Below, in pieces: positions 38,682-49,995 of a stretch of DNA of 64,000 nucleotides. Within the stretch, counting starts at the first letter, position 1. Every line of letters starts with the position of its first letter. This DNA is from VRUE01 sp963837735 (lineage in GTDB: Bacteria; Actinomycetota; Thermoleophilia; Solirubrobacterales; 70-9), in the NCBI GenBank assembly GCA_963837735.1, contig CAWIOM010000005.1:1-64000 (forward strand), in the 5' to 3' direction. The translations under genes and the position numbers were made by a program. The notes under the pieces are model-generated. The model was not told where the DNA came from. It was given only the letters and a program-made list of their open reading frames with translations, and did not search any database.

Positions 38682-41513
38682 CGGCTACCCACCGCCTTTG
38701 CGCGCCGCAGGTGATGGCGGTGGCTCTCCGTCGCTCCACAGCTGGCCTGCAACTTCGTCTTGGTGGCATAGGCCGCGCCGTTCTGCCCAGTCATCCTTAG
38801 CGTGGCCTTCTTGTTGCGGACCTGCAGATGGCTTCGCTGTTCTGGAGCAGCCCCTTTGAGCCTCCGGCGAGATACAGGTTGAACTGGGAGACGGGCGCGT
38901 CGGGCACCGCTTCGAAGGTGGTCCGCGAGCCGTCCTCGACGCTGTCGATCTTCGCCGCGGCCTCGATGTCGATCTGGCCGTCCAGGTCGGGGACCAGGTC
39001 GGGAAGATTGTGGCTCGAGGACCGCAGGTAGACGGCCCTTCCAGCGGCTGGTCGAGGACCGGGGCGTCACCTTCGCCTGCCCGACTGCGACCCGCCGGGC
39101 AGGCGTCCTGCGCGAACTGGACCCGGGTGCAGATCGTGCCGATGTGCGAGTTGTCGAGGAGCTCGCCCTTGGGCAGGGTGACCGAGGTGCGCCGCAGGTT
39201 GGCTTCCCCGGGTTGCGCGGTGAGCACGGCGCGGATGGCCGGGTGGCCGAGACGATTGACTCCTCCGCTCAGCCTCATGGAAGCTTCGGCTCAAACGGCA
39301 GCCCCGGCAATTGGCCAACTGGAAGTGGTTGGAGTGGTTGGCCGTCGCGCCTTCATTCCGGTCACCTGGGCATCGACTGAGAGGTGGGCGCAGTTGGTCG
39401 GGTTGAGGCGAATCCGGGCCGGTCGAGATTGACCCTGATCGACGCGGGTCCGCAGCGGGATACCTTCGATGATCTGCGGCAGTGGATCGGAGACCGTCGT
39501 CACCTGGGCGGTCCTTGATCGACCTGATCGCGGCGCGGACGACCGCGTTGCCGAGGTCATAGGGACCCGAGACCGAGGGGAGCACCACGAGCAGGCTCAG
39601 CGGCGCGCCTTTGTATGGGCCGGCGAGGTAGACCTTGCCCGGCACGTAGAGCGGCTGCGTTCCGGCGCCGACGCCGCCGACCGCGGTGCCGATCTGGCTC
39701 GCGGCCGGGCAGAGCGGGGCGGCGAGCTCGGCGAGACCCGAGTAGAGCGGGTTGGAGAGCTGGATCGATGCCGCCTGGGGCAGTACGGGGATGCCCTTCA
39801 GGGTCCCCGAGAATCCGGGTGGCGTTTGCACCGTCAGCCCGGCGAGGTTCTGGTCGCCGTCGGGGCGCCGCAGTTCCACCTCAAAGGGAGAGTGGGCTCC
39901 GGGAACGTGGCTCGGCGAGGCCGCCTGGAAGGTGGGCGAGAACGGCCGCACCGGCCCCGGGCAGGGCTGACCTTCTGGGCCGGAGTCGAGCGTGAAGAAC
40001 TGCGAGGAGGTCAGCGCCGGCAGGCTGGAGTCCCACGGAGTGAAGGTGGTCGTCACCGGGTAGGTGCCGCAGGCGGTCGGCGTCGCGAGTGTGCCCCGCT
40101 CGGAGCCGAAGAAGTGCATGTTGAAGGCGGTCAGCGGGCTCTGGGGCAGATCCTTGAACTTCACGACCAGCTGGCCCGTGGGGGGTCGGGGGTTACCACC
40201 CCGGCGATCTTGATGTGGGTGGCAAAGCCGTTGGCGACCAGGAAGATCCTGTATTTGTTGCCGGGCAGCGGCTGGCCCAGGTAGACGTAGCCGGGCAGCG
40301 GCCCCGGCAGGGCGGAGCTGTGGATCTCCAGGCTGCCCACCTTGGAGGTCTCCGGGCAGCTCCCTTCGTCGCGCAATCCGAAGTGGGCGTCGGCTTCGGT
40401 GCAGGCGACCTTGCCGTCGGCGGCGTTGGGGTTGATCGAGAACCCCGGCGGCAGGACGACGCTCGCCGCGCGCAGCTCCAGGGCGAGGGAACCGTGGGGC
40501 TCAGCTCCTGAGGGATGCTGAGGTTCACGTCTATGCCCGAGGGCGAGTCGGACTCCCTCGTGGTCGGCTGGGCGTAGAGGCTCGGGTTGAAGCTGAGCTG
40601 GAGCAGCCGGTGTGCTGGGGCCAGGAGCTCGGCGTGATCGGTGCCGCCGTCGTAGGAGAGGACGTCCAAAGACGAGCTCAGCGGCGCGTCGCAATTGGTC
40701 GGGTTCTGCAGAAACGGAGTCGGGGGACTGTTCGATATCTGGGTGGGATCGACCACTGGCACGACTGGTAGACCGTGGTCGGATCGTCGGTGCTGACCGC
40801 GCCTTCTTTGTCGCAGAGCGCCCCTTCATAGGCTGTGGACCGACCCGGGGGCACCTGGGGGTTCAACTGCGGGTTGAGCCGCAGCGCGTCGTGGACGGGG
40901 TCAGCCGGCACACCCCAGAGAACCTGGGTGAAGCCCAAGAGCGGGAAGCTCAGGCCGTGGAATATCGACGTCGCGGTCGCGTCGAGCCCGTAGTCGCCGT
41001 CGGTGCGGGCGCTCAGGATCGTGAACTGCGGAGCGTCGAAGAGGTAGACCTTGAAGGCAAGCCAGCCGGCAACCCCCGGCGGCGGCACGACGTTATAGAG
41101 GGCCGAGACGAAATCCTGGGCGCCGGGCGCCCCGATTTCGAGGTGCACGATGCCGATCTGGGAGTCGACCGGACACTGGTTGGAGGAGAAGTCGGCGATC
41201 GAGCATTGCGGCGTCGCGTGCGGGTTGCCGATGAAGCCCGCCGGCGTGTGCACGGTGGCGTCTTTGGCGTCCTCGCAGTTGCAGGGGCTCTGGCTTTTCT
41301 GGGTCAGCCGGTTCTCGACGCTGAAGTGGACGAGCAGGTCGGGGTGACCTCCGGCCTGCGTGGTGCACGGCACCGCCGTGTAGGAGGTGATCGGCGCGTT
41401 CGCCCGCGCCGGCCGGCGGCGAGAACAGGGCGAGCGAAAGCACAGGGTACCAGGAGGGCCGCTGCGACCTGAGGCCGAACTCGAGTTGCGCTGTTCACTT
41501 GCCGGCCCTCCAT
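38678..41513 (-). CDS. B-alpha large secreted all-beta protein (B3), frame-interrupted
   Basis: ATG 41513 (MEGRQVNSATRV) with a hydrophobic signal segment (AAALLVPCAFARPVLA). Visible modules: TQAGGHPDLLVHFSVEN, HTPAGFIGNPHATPQC with SNQCPVDSQIG (about 41150-41270), ARTDGDYGLDA, FLQNPTNCDAPLSSSLDVLSYD (about 40690), the PPGFSINPNAADGKVAC module (about 40430), GSERGTLATPTACGTYPV, DGDQNLAGLTVQTPPGFSGT (about 39850), KGAPLSLLVVLPSVSGPYDLG (about 39600), LPKGELLDNSHIGTICTRV (about 39150) and MTGQNGAAYATKTKLQASCG. Frame changes near 41400, 40800, 40190, 39500, 39280 and 39050. Closest relative by motif order is B6 at 58712-61408. The stop overlaps A2 as ATGA. Function unknown. Confidence 0.7.
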
Positions 41514-44500
41514 CGCGATGGGACTTCTGTTCCTCGTGCGGCGTCGTCCGATGGACCTTCTTCTTCTTCCCTTGGTGCTTGCGCACGCGCCTGCGATGGG
41601 CTTGTGCGTTTCGCCGGCGCGCGCGTCTTGTGCGAGGCGTTCCCGACGTTTCCTCCCGACCCGAGTGAGGGACGTTTCGTCGACGATGGCCGGCGCCGCC
41701 GGGCTGGTCGCGCCGTGGCACTCGTCGGCCGCTTCGCAGGGGAGCCCGGGGGGCTGGTGGGGAAGCCCCCGACGTACGGGCGTCGTAGAACTTCGGGAAG
41801 AGCCCGTTGTGGTCCTGTGGCACGAGCGTGTCGTAGGCGCGAAAAAGGCATCCGACCGTCGGCGCTGACTCCGGCGAGCCCCGGGGGCTGACACAGCCAG
41901 AATGACGATTCCCCTGGGCGGCGCCCGCGTCTCGCCCGTGCCGGGCGTGATCAGCTGCGGTCGGCCATCGACGTACTCGTAGACGTCGAGCCTCGTTGGT
42001 GTCGCCGTGGACCAGGGAGTCTTCCGTACTGAAGAACGACCCGGCCGTCGTCGGTCATGAAGAGCCCGTTCTGGCTTGGCTTCACATCGAGATCGGCGGT
42101 TTCCCCGCCGGCCTGCAGGAGACGCAGACGAGTCTGCGGTGCCGGGTTGTATCGGTAAATCTCTTTATGCCCGCCGTTGTCGTACTGGTTAATCGAGCTC
42201 GGGTGAGAACGCCATGTACTGCCGTCCGGCGGAACCTGCATCCGCAGCATCCGGCTGCACATGGTCGAACCGCTTAGGCCTTGCAGCAGTGTTCTTTGCC
42301 GGTGATCGAGGTCGACGTACTTGACTGCCGTGCCGGTAGACGTAAGTTCTCCTGGCCCGGGATGCCTCGCGTCCCGTCCAGCAGCTCCGGGGAGAAGAAG
42401 TAGATGTCGCCCGAATCGTCGGCCACCGAGCTGTCGGAGAGGCAGTTGCCGCCTGAGTTCGGCGCAGAACAGCCACTGGTCGAATGGCGCGACTCCACAG
42501 TCGGTGGTGTTCTGGCCACGCAGCCCCAGGAAATCCCCCGTCGCAATTCGTCGCTGTTCCCCGGTTCGCCGGGGTTTCCTCCGTTGGAGCCTTGCGACAC
42601 CAGGGTAGGGTTCGCCGGCTTGTGACCATAGGTAGAGGTCGATGCTGGAGTCCAGATCGTCGGACGTCAGCTGTTCTTCCGAGATGAAGTAGACCTTGTC
42701 TCCCGCCCGATCGCTCCGGCGTATTCGCACGTAGTGGCCCTGCGAGACGTCGTAGGTGACGGCGCCATCGACCCGCATGTATAGGCGGCTGGGCTGCACT
42801 GGCAGCGCTTCACCTGTAATCCGGTCGTCCTCGCACGGGACTTCCGGGCAATCGCTTCACCGCACGGACCGGTCCCGCCGGCTGCCATCAGGATGTGGGA
42901 TCCGTCTCTGCGACACCGCAGGGATTTGAAGCGGATGCCGACTGCGTCGCCCGGCTCGGCCGGGATGTCTTCGCCGCCGGGCGTCTTGGAGGCGACGGTG
43001 ACCGTCGCGGCCGTCGTGTCGTTGTCGTAGACGGAGCCCGGAGCGCCGAGCCGGCCGCCGGGTGCGAACGCGTTCCACCTCGTCGCAAAGACGAAGTGGC
43101 TGAGGTCGGCCGACGCCGTGACGTCGCCGGGGCAGTAGCTGACAACGGGACTGGTATTAAAGACGCCGCCCGCTACCACGCCCGGGCAGTCGAGAGCCCG
43201 GTTTCCGCCGGTGACGACGTGGGTGAGTTCCTCTTCTGGGAAGGGGTTGCCGCCGTGTCGAGATAGTACTTATCGGTCTCGGGCGGATAGCTGCCGTCGG
43301 CACCGTGGCGAGGTTGGTCGGCCAGCGATCGAGAAGCGTTCCGGCGGCCGGTCAGACGCATGGCGCGTTCGAGGCGATGACGGTCCTGTTGTCCCGGTTG
43401 CCCCTTCGGACCGGTTGCCGTCGTTGAACGCCAGGAAGCGTTCATTCCGGGATCGGTCATCACACCGTCCTGGAGCCTTCCCGCTCCCGCAGCGCGTTCG
43501 TGTTGCCGGCAGCTGGACGGCATAGCGGAAGCTCGACGGGCGGGAGTAGGGCGGGCCCAGCGGCGGGCCGCCGGTGACGGCGGCTTCGTCGGACGGCCAG
43601 CCGACGTATCGCGTGACCCAGCCGCTGCCGTCCGCGTTGCCACGTACAGATCCCCGAACCGTCGATCGGGTTGCCGCCAGCTCGGGATCGTCGAGAAAGG
43701 CCGGCGAAGGAGAACCGGGAAGGGCTCGTCGCGTAGCCCGTATTCGGGCCATCGGCGAAGAGCTGTGTGCCGCCCGCATCTGCGGGCGAGACCAGCTCAT
43801 AGGCGCGGCAGTCGGGCAGGTAGTTGGCCTGCGTCTGCTGGCGGACGTTCGCGTTCGGGCAGTTGGGCGGATAGAAGCTGAAGGTGTGATCCTCCCCGGT
43901 CGTAGTACCGCTGGTGTTTTCGGCAGCCAGCGGTAGTGGTAGAGGACGTGCGGGACCAGACCTTCGAGGTGCACTTCGACCGGCTGGTCTTCGATCGATC
44001 CGCTCAGGGTCCCCTGCGGGACGGGAGGATCTCCCCGTATTCGGGCGTCGGGCCGAATTCGAAGCGGTAGTTCGTGTCGACGCCGTTGGGGTTGATCACG
44101 CCTCGAGATCGGCCTCGTCGCGGTCAGGTGTTCGGCGGTCAAACCGGTGATCGCCGGCCGCGCGGTCGTGTTGAAGTCCGTCCGGTCCGAGCGCGGCGGC
44201 CGTGATCACGCCGCGACCAGTCTGTAGTGTCCCGGGTGCCGGGGAGAAGCCGGTTAGGGTCGCGGTCACTTCCGTGACTTCCGTGAAGTTCGATCCCGGT
44301 GGGCTCGAGGCGGATCCGGGCGTGCAGGGCACGACGTGTCCCGTAGCTCTTGTCGAAGCCGTATTCGAAACGACATTCCGTGATGTCGCCTCTCCCGGCT
44401 GGATCGATCGTCCCCGTAAGGGTGACGCCGTGGTCCGCGACTTCGGTCGGCGGGCCTGTGTTGACGATCGGGCGAACGTCCCCGAAGACAGATACGTCGC

Positions 44501-45575
44501 CGCCGGTTGAGTTCGCGACGTAGACGCTGTGCGAGGTCCCATCAACCGCAACGCCTTTGGGACCTGACAATTCACCTTCGCCGAAGACGTCGGCGAGTTC
44601 GCACACCCCGGTATGCAGCGGATCGCAGTCGACGTAGTGATCAACACGGGGTGTATGTGCGTTTTCACCGGTGCGCGTCCCGACAGCCTGGTAGAGATCG
44701 CCGCTGGGGTCGAAGTTGAATCCCTGTGTCGGCCGATCCTCCGTCACCTGGAAGTCCGTGGGGTTTTGTTCAATTCCTTTCAGATATGCGGTCAGCCCAA
44801 GCTGGTTGTTGGCGCCCGAGAAGCAGGTGAATTCCGACGCGTTGTAATAGAAGCTTCCTTCGGAGTCGACCTTTAGTCCGGGACGGCCGCAGGTGTTCCG
44901 ATACGGAGGAATCGGCGTTCCGTTGGGGGTGTATTCCCAGACGTTGGATGAGTATTTTGTTCCGCCGACATACAGATTGCCGTCCGGACCGCCGACGGCG
45001 ACTCCGAACGGAGCCCCGAAGCCCGGCAGGTATTCGGCGTCGGTGCCGTCCTTCTGCCCGGCGACGCCCCAACTCGAGATGATGCTTCCGCCGGAATTGA
45101 ACTTGGAGACGTTCTTGGCACCGGTGTCCGCCACATAGAGGACGCCTTCGCGACCCGGGAAGTTGTCAACAGCCAGATAGGTGGGCGTCTGGAAGCCACC
45201 TGGGCTGGCACTGGACACTCCGGCCTTGCAGGTGTCACCCGATGCCGCGGTGCAGACGTTTCCGCTGGTGCTTTCGTTGACTTCCTTGCCGAACATGAGG
45301 AGGAAGTTGCCGTCCTTGTCGAATTTCTCGATGCGGTGATTGAGAGGGTCCGTGACGTACACGTCGCGGGTTGCCTGCTCGATTTCAACGTCAGTCGGAA
45401 TCAGGACCGGGTACGGGTTCGGAGGGGTCGACGCCGCTCCGCCGATCGAGTGCGAGAAGGCATGGCTGACCGTGGCCTGCGCGGGGGCCGCAAGGAGCGC
45501 AAGCGCCGACAGGATGAGGAGTGAAAGGACCCAGATGCGCGCAGGCAGTCGCCGCTTGGATCCCGATCTCGCCAT
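41495..45575 (-). CDS. A-alpha secreted NHL / fibronectin-like / TolB-propeller protein (A3)
   Basis: First gene of the middle four-gene unit. ATG 45575 (MARSGSKRRLP) follows a GAGAGGA Shine-Dalgarno; the signal peptide is VLSLLILSALALLAAPAQA. The NHL propeller (residues ~30-400) is intact, with blades such as DVYVTDPLNHRIEKFDKDGNFL and GVLYVADTGAKNVSKF. Fibronectin-like repeats follow (44450-43900), then the two-Cys linker with CRAYELVSPADAGG (about 43780-43870), TolB-like blades (DLSHFVFATRW, DKVYFISEEQL), CEAADECHG (41711-41740) and a Lys-rich tail (KHQGKKKKVH). Frame changes crowd 44140-41500. The likeliest stop (41495) overlaps the B3 start by 19 bases. The gene follows A4 after 59 bases and may share its promoter. 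Confidence 0.74.
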
Positions 45576-45634
45576 CTTCCGTCCTCTCGTAGTGGTCTGC
45601 TTTGACCCGATCCTCAGCATTGACTCGCCGCCCC

Positions 45635-48136
45635 TCATCGCCCACTCCCTCGCTTGCGGCAGAGTTTCGCCTGGTTATGCAGGCTCCTTGCCTTGCGAGC
45701 GGCGCGCTTGGCCCGACCATGCAGGCGGCGGGCCTGGCGGGGGCCCGAGGCGTGCTTCGCCTTGCGGCGCAGTCCTCTGGCGGTGCGTGCCAACTTTGCC
45801 GCCCTGCGCCCAAATCGCCCACAGCTCGTCTTGGACGACGAAGGTTCGGAGGTCGTTGCCGGCGGCGCCGGAAGGGGCGCGGCCCCCGGTGGCGCGACGA
45901 CAGCCGAACTGCCGGTGGTGAAGCTCTGGTCCGGGCCCTTGACCGTTCCCGCGAAGTTCGTCGCCACGGCACGGAAGTGGTAGGTCGTTGCGGGGCTGAG
46001 TTCCCCGATTTCGAAGCTGGTCGAATGGGCGGTGTTGTCGGACCCGATCGGGTCGGTCGGATAGGTGTGCGACCCGTACGCGGTGCTCAACCCGTAGTCG
46101 AAGCGGACTATCGTCGGCCCGAACCCAGGCGTGATCTGGGCGTTGAGGGTGGCCGCGACCTGTGAGATGTTCGAGCTGGAGGTCGAATTCACCGCGGGAA
46201 GGTTCGGCGGAGCGCTGAAGAACGTCTGGTCGGCTCCGTATGTCGTCCCGAACGTATTGGTGGCGACGACGCGATAGTGATATTCGACATAGGGCTCGAG
46301 ACCGTTTGCCGCGGCGCTGAGTTCCTGCGCCCCGGTTCCGGAGCCGCCGTCCGCACCGGGGGGCGCGGCGGTTGTCTGCCCGGCGCCGTACGGGTCCATC
46401 GCGAACTGGTCGTACTTGGAGAACTTGACGTACTCGAAGTAGTAGGACGTGCCATTGCCGTCTCCGAGGTAGGACGCATGCAGGGTCCCGGTCCCCGGCG
46501 CGGCCTCCGCCCCTTCGGTCGTCAGGCTCTGCACCGCGGGCGGCGTTTCGAAGGTTTCGTCCTGCCCGTGGGTGATCCCGATTCCGTTTTCTGCAACGAC
46601 CCGGAAATGGTAGACGGTTTCCGATTCCAGGCCGGTGGCGGAATACGTCAGTTGGGTGAGGGGCGGATAGGTCGGCGAGCCTGCGCTCGGGCCCGGCGGT
46701 GTCGCGCTGGTCATCCCGTATTCCGTCGTGGGACCCCATTCGAAGTAGTAGTGCGTCACTTCGCCGTTGCCTTCGAACGAGCCCGTCAGGGTCGCAGTGT
46801 CGCGCATGATGTCTTCAGCCGCTTCGGTCTTCAGGGCCTTGACGTTGTGCGGGGTGATCGTCTTGTCCTGACCTTTGCCGACGACGTATTCGACCCCGGT
46901 GTCGAGAACCAGGCGGTAGTGGTAGGTTTCCTCGCCGGTCAGCCCGGGGAGGACGGCGTGGACGGTCTGTTCGGTGTTGAACGGCACAGACTCGGCGCAG
47001 TCCTGTTTTGAGCCGTAGGAGACCGTCGGGCCGAATTCGAAGTAGCATTCGGTGATCGGCCCCACGCCGTTCGGATCGGCGGTTCCGCTGACTTCCGTGT
47101 TCGCCGTGGGCTCGCCGGTGGTCGCCTTGGGGATTTCGATGCCCGCCCATTCCTTGATGACGCCCGTTGCGCCGCTGCCCACGGTCGCGAATACCGTGTC
47201 GGTTCCTTCGTCGACGGCTATGCCCCGAGTGTTTGCGCCGGCATTCAGCGATTCCACTTCTTCGGCGGTTTCTGTGTCGTAGACCTTGATCGTCGACGTG
47301 TTGCCGGCGACGTAGAGGCGGTTTTCGGCTCCGTTGACGGCGAGTCCCGCGTTGTTGTTCGTGCTGGGAAAGTTGAGTGTCGTCGTGTAGCCGCTGGCAG
47401 CGGTGTACTTCGTGATCTGCCCGCCGCTGTAATGGACCACGTAGAGGTCGCCGTTCGTGCGGTCGACGTCGATCTTGCAGACGTTGAAGCCGAGGCTGAC
47501 CGTGGTGAGGAGGCTTCCGCTGGGCGAGTATTTCTTGGCGCTCTGCTGCGAGTAGTAGCCCGCCCAGATGTTGTCCGACCCGTCCACCGCCAGGCCACAG
47601 GCTTCCCCGGATCCGAGGTTCAGCGGGAATGGAGCGCCCAGGGCGGTGCCGGACGAGTTCCAGGCTGAGATCGTCGCCGGATTGGACGGGATCGCGAATA
47701 GGTTGCCGCTCGATGGAGCCACCTCGAAGTCCGGATCCCCGCAGGAGCTGCTAACGGCGGTCACGGGAAAGTTCCCACTGAGCGGGGTGACGCTCCCCGG
47801 GGCGGTTTTTTCCAGGCCGTAGATCTTTGTGTCGGAAAAGAGGTAGAGGCGGCCGGTGCTGGATTGGTATCCGAGGCGGCACCCCGAGCCGACGCCGGTC
47901 GCCGCAGGACCTTCCTTCCCGTATTCGCCGGTGACCACGGTGTGCGGAGTTGCCAAGGCCGAGGAGGCCGAGGCAAAAAGGGCAACGGCCACGGAGCAGA
48001 TCAGGATTCCGATTCGGGAAGAGGGGAGTGGAGCCCGGCGGAACCATGCGGTCCCTACCCGGCGTGAATCGAAGTCCGGCGCCGTCAACGACGGTGTTGA
48101 ATCGAAGTTCGGCGCCGTCGTCGACGGTGTGCTCAC
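45635..48136 (-). CDS. Secreted NHL-type propeller with fibronectin-III-like repeats (A4)
   Basis: An intact frame of 833 residues, unlike the neighbouring A and B genes. N-terminus: an 11-residue tandem repeat (PSTTAPNFDST / PSLTAPDFDSR), then a signal peptide (GILICSVAVALFASASSALA). A six-blade NHL-like propeller (residues ~60-360; GLAVDGSDNIWAGYYSQ, IDVDRTNGDLYVVHYS, GLAVNGAENRLYVAGN) is followed by five fibronectin-III-like repeats (about 365-745), each ending in a Y(H/Y)(Y/F)R(V/L)V strand and starting from a YYFE(W/Y)GPT strand. The end is a basic helical tail (RRAAKLARTARGLRRKAK). It lacks the two-Cys linker, TolB propeller and DECHG motif of the other A genes. Promoter-like element E3 lies about 180 bases upstream; A3 follows after 59 bases. 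Probably a surface or wall-bound adhesion protein. Confidence 0.82.
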   Translation of the reverse strand: MSTPSTTAPNFDSTPSLTAPDFDSRRVGTAWFRRAPLPSSRIGILICSVAVALFASASSALATPHTVVTGEYGKEGPAATGVGSGCRLGYQSSTGRLYLFSDTKIYGLEKTAPGSVTPLSGNFPVTAVSSSCGDPDFEVAPSSGNLFAIPSNPATISAWNSSGTALGAPFPLNLGSGEACGLAVDGSDNIWAGYYSQQSAKKYSPSGSLLTTVSLGFNVCKIDVDRTNGDLYVVHYSGGQITKYTAASGYTTTLNFPSTNNNAGLAVNGAENRLYVAGNTSTIKVYDTETAEEVESLNAGANTRGIAVDEGTDTVFATVGSGATGVIKEWAGIEIPKATTGEPTANTEVSGTADPNGVGPITECYFEFGPTVSYGSKQDCAESVPFNTEQTVHAVLPGLTGEETYHYRLVLDTGVEYVVGKGQDKTITPHNVKALKTEAAEDIMRDTATLTGSFEGNGEVTHYYFEWGPTTEYGMTSATPPGPSAGSPTYPPLTQLTYSATGLESETVYHFRVVAENGIGITHGQDETFETPPAVQSLTTEGAEAAPGTGTLHASYLGDGNGTSYYFEYVKFSKYDQFAMDPYGAGQTTAAPPGADGGSGTGAQELSAAANGLEPYVEYHYRVVATNTFGTTYGADQTFFSAPPNLPAVNSTSSSNISQVAATLNAQITPGFGPTIVRFDYGLSTAYGSHTYPTDPIGSDNTAHSTSFEIGELSPATTYHFRAVATNFAGTVKGPDQSFTTGSSAVVAPPGAAPLPAPPATTSEPSSSKTSCGRFGRRAAKLARTARGLRRKAKHASGPRQARRLHGRAKRAARKARSLHNQAKLCRKRGSGR
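48065..48130. repeat. 33-bp tandem duplication in the A4 leader
   Basis: Two direct copies of a 33-bp unit (48065-48097 and 48098-48130) differ at three bases. They encode the 11-residue repeat just inside the A4 start. The length keeps the frame, so copy-number change would be tolerated. Confidence 0.85.
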
Positions 48137-48315
48137 GTCCCTCTCTCCTCCTGCCGCTCCCCTTTTCCGTTCCCGCCTTGCCGGCGAGCCCCTGGATGGG
48201 AATCGGCGTCTCGTTCGCCTCTCCGCCCCCTTTGGCGAATCGGCCTATCTCTCCCGCCGTTTGAGCCTCACCGCCTTCCTCGAGGGTTGACGATGCCGCT
48301 CCTCCGGCTGGCGAT

Positions 48316-48344
48316 ATGAGAACACAGTCGGACCAGGCTGTCAA
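48316..48344 (-). promoter_or_regulatory. Promoter element E3 (TTGACA-17-TCTCAT)
   Basis: On the minus strand TTGACA (48339-48344) precedes TCTCAT (48316-48321) by 17 bases, with GGTCCGACTGTGT in the spacer, nearly identical to E4. It faces A4 and the middle A-B-A-B unit, predicting a leader of about 170 bases. The remaining 48345-48708 has no gene; a weaker copy of the element (GGTCTGTCTATGTTTC on the minus strand) lies at about 48588-48615. Confidence 0.7.
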
Positions 48345-48445
48345 GGGACCGAGGGACTACGAACGGGCGTGTACTGCGGAAACCGCTTGTTAGAGGGAAA
48401 AACGCAAGATTAAATCGTGTTGCTGGAAACGTACAGCGAGAGTCC

Positions 48446-48455
48446 GGTACGTACC
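48446..48455. promoter_or_regulatory. GGTACGTACC palindrome, candidate operator
   Basis: A perfect 10-bp palindrome flanked by GTCC and GGAC, 16 bases from an ACGTACAGC. The same GTAC/CGTACAG elements occur in the dyad at 13067-13101. It sits between A4 and the divergent double-TetR gene, so it could serve either. Confidence 0.42.
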
Positions 48456-48708
48456 AGGACCGACTGGGTGGCTCTGCGGCCGACGGCCTCGCGAGCGTCT
48501 GCTGCCGACCGCCGGGCCCCGCCTGACAGGCGGGCGTGTCGCCGCTGCCCAGCGGCGACGGACGAGCTTCCGCCACCCCGGTATTTCGAAACATAGACAG
48601 ACCATCCTGTGATAGACACCCTTGTCTCCATGCGGGCGGCTACGGCCGGGAAATGGCTCTACAAAGCGAAATTTGCGCGTACCGCTTTAGGCACGTGAGA
48701 GAGGTCGG

Positions 48709-49995
48709 ATGATGCGCACGCCCTGGGGCGACGCCACCGAGCTGAGGGAGCGGATGATGCGGCCCGGCCGCGGCATGCCTCGCGAGGAGGCGGAGCGCAA
48801 CCATCGCGAGCGGCTCTTCGCCGCGATGGTCGCCTCGGTGGTCGAAAAGGGCTACGACGCGACCCGGGTCGCCGACCTGGTCGAGCTCTCCGGGATCTCG
48901 CGCAGCGCCTTCTACCGCCAGTTCGACGACAAGAAGGATTGCTTTCTCGCGGCCGCCGAAGAGCTGATCGAGCCCAGCGTGGCGGTCATGGAGCGGGCAG
49001 AGCACTGCCCCAACCGGGGAGGAGCGGATGCGGGAGGCCGTTGAGGCCTTCCTGCGACTTGTCGCCTCCCAGCCGGCCGCGGCGAAGATGTGCTTCGTCG
49101 AGATCTACGCCGCCGGGCCGGAGGCGGTGAATCTGATCGATCGGGCCCTGGGCGTCTTCGAGAGCTTCGCCCTCGCCCAGTTCGAGCAGATCCCCGGGCC
49201 GGGAGGAGATGCAGCCCGAGATGGTCCGGGCGATGATCGGCGGGCTGCAGAAGGTCATCCACAAGCGGCTATATCGCGACGAACCGGAGGTGCTGCTGGA
49301 GCTGGCTCCGCAGGTCTGCGATTGGTGGCTCTCCTACCCCCCGCCCCCGGGCCCGCTGGGCGCCGGGCAAGAAGCGCCGGTCCAAGGGACTCCTCTCGTT
49401 CGAGGAACGTCAGGCACGCGACAACCCGGCCGACCGGGTGCTTCGCGCGCTGGCGGCGACGGTGGCCGAGAAGGGCTATCCGTCGGCGACCGTGGCCGAG
49501 ATCGTCGACCGCGCCTCCACCTCACAGCGCACCTTCTACGAGAACTTCGCCAACAAGGAAGAGGCGCTGCTGGCGGCCCTCGACCGCGGCTCGGCGCAGA
49601 TGCTCGCCAACACCCTGCCCGCCTTCCGCCGTGCGCAGGACTGGCAGAGCGCCGTCCGCGTCGCCTACGAGGAGATGTTCGCCTTCGGCATCGACGAGCC
49701 CGAGTACAGCCGCCTCGGCGCTGTCGAGATGTACGCGGCCGGCAAGCGGGCGCTGGAGACCCGGGACACGATCATGGAAGGCCTCGAGGCGCTGCTCGCC
49801 CCGGGCTACGAGCTGGCACCGGATACTCCGCCCATCGCCGCCGAGGCGATCGGCGGCGCGATCTACGCGCTGGTCTACGACCATGTCAAGGCCAGCGGGC
49901 CCGAGAGCCTGCCGGAACTGGTCCCGATGGCCACCTACATGACGCTCGCGCCGTTCCTCGGAGCCGCGGCGGCCTACGAGCTGGCGACAGCCTAG
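48709..49995 (+). CDS. Probable double-TetR protein (two TetR modules in one chain), frame-interrupted
   Basis: First module: REEAERNHRERLFAAMVASV, then ATRVADLVELSGISRSAFYRQFDDKKDCFLAAAEEL (HTH, residues ~25-85), followed in shifted frames by QPAAAKMCFVEIYAAGPEAV and MIGGLQKVIHKRLYRDEPEV...QVCDWWLSYPPPP. Second module: KKRRSKGLLSFEERQARDNPADRVLRAL, ATVAEIVDRASTSQRTFYENFANKEEALLAAL (HTH), then a full ligand domain ending ATYMTLAPFLGAAAAYEL. Frame changes near 49015, 49205 and 49355. Once these are joined no stop lies between the modules and the linker is continuous, so one chain of about 425 residues is the simplest reading; two genes joined by an indel is the alternative. A single-chain TetR dimer could recognise an asymmetric operator. 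Its stop overlaps that of T8 in CTAG. Confidence 0.62.
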
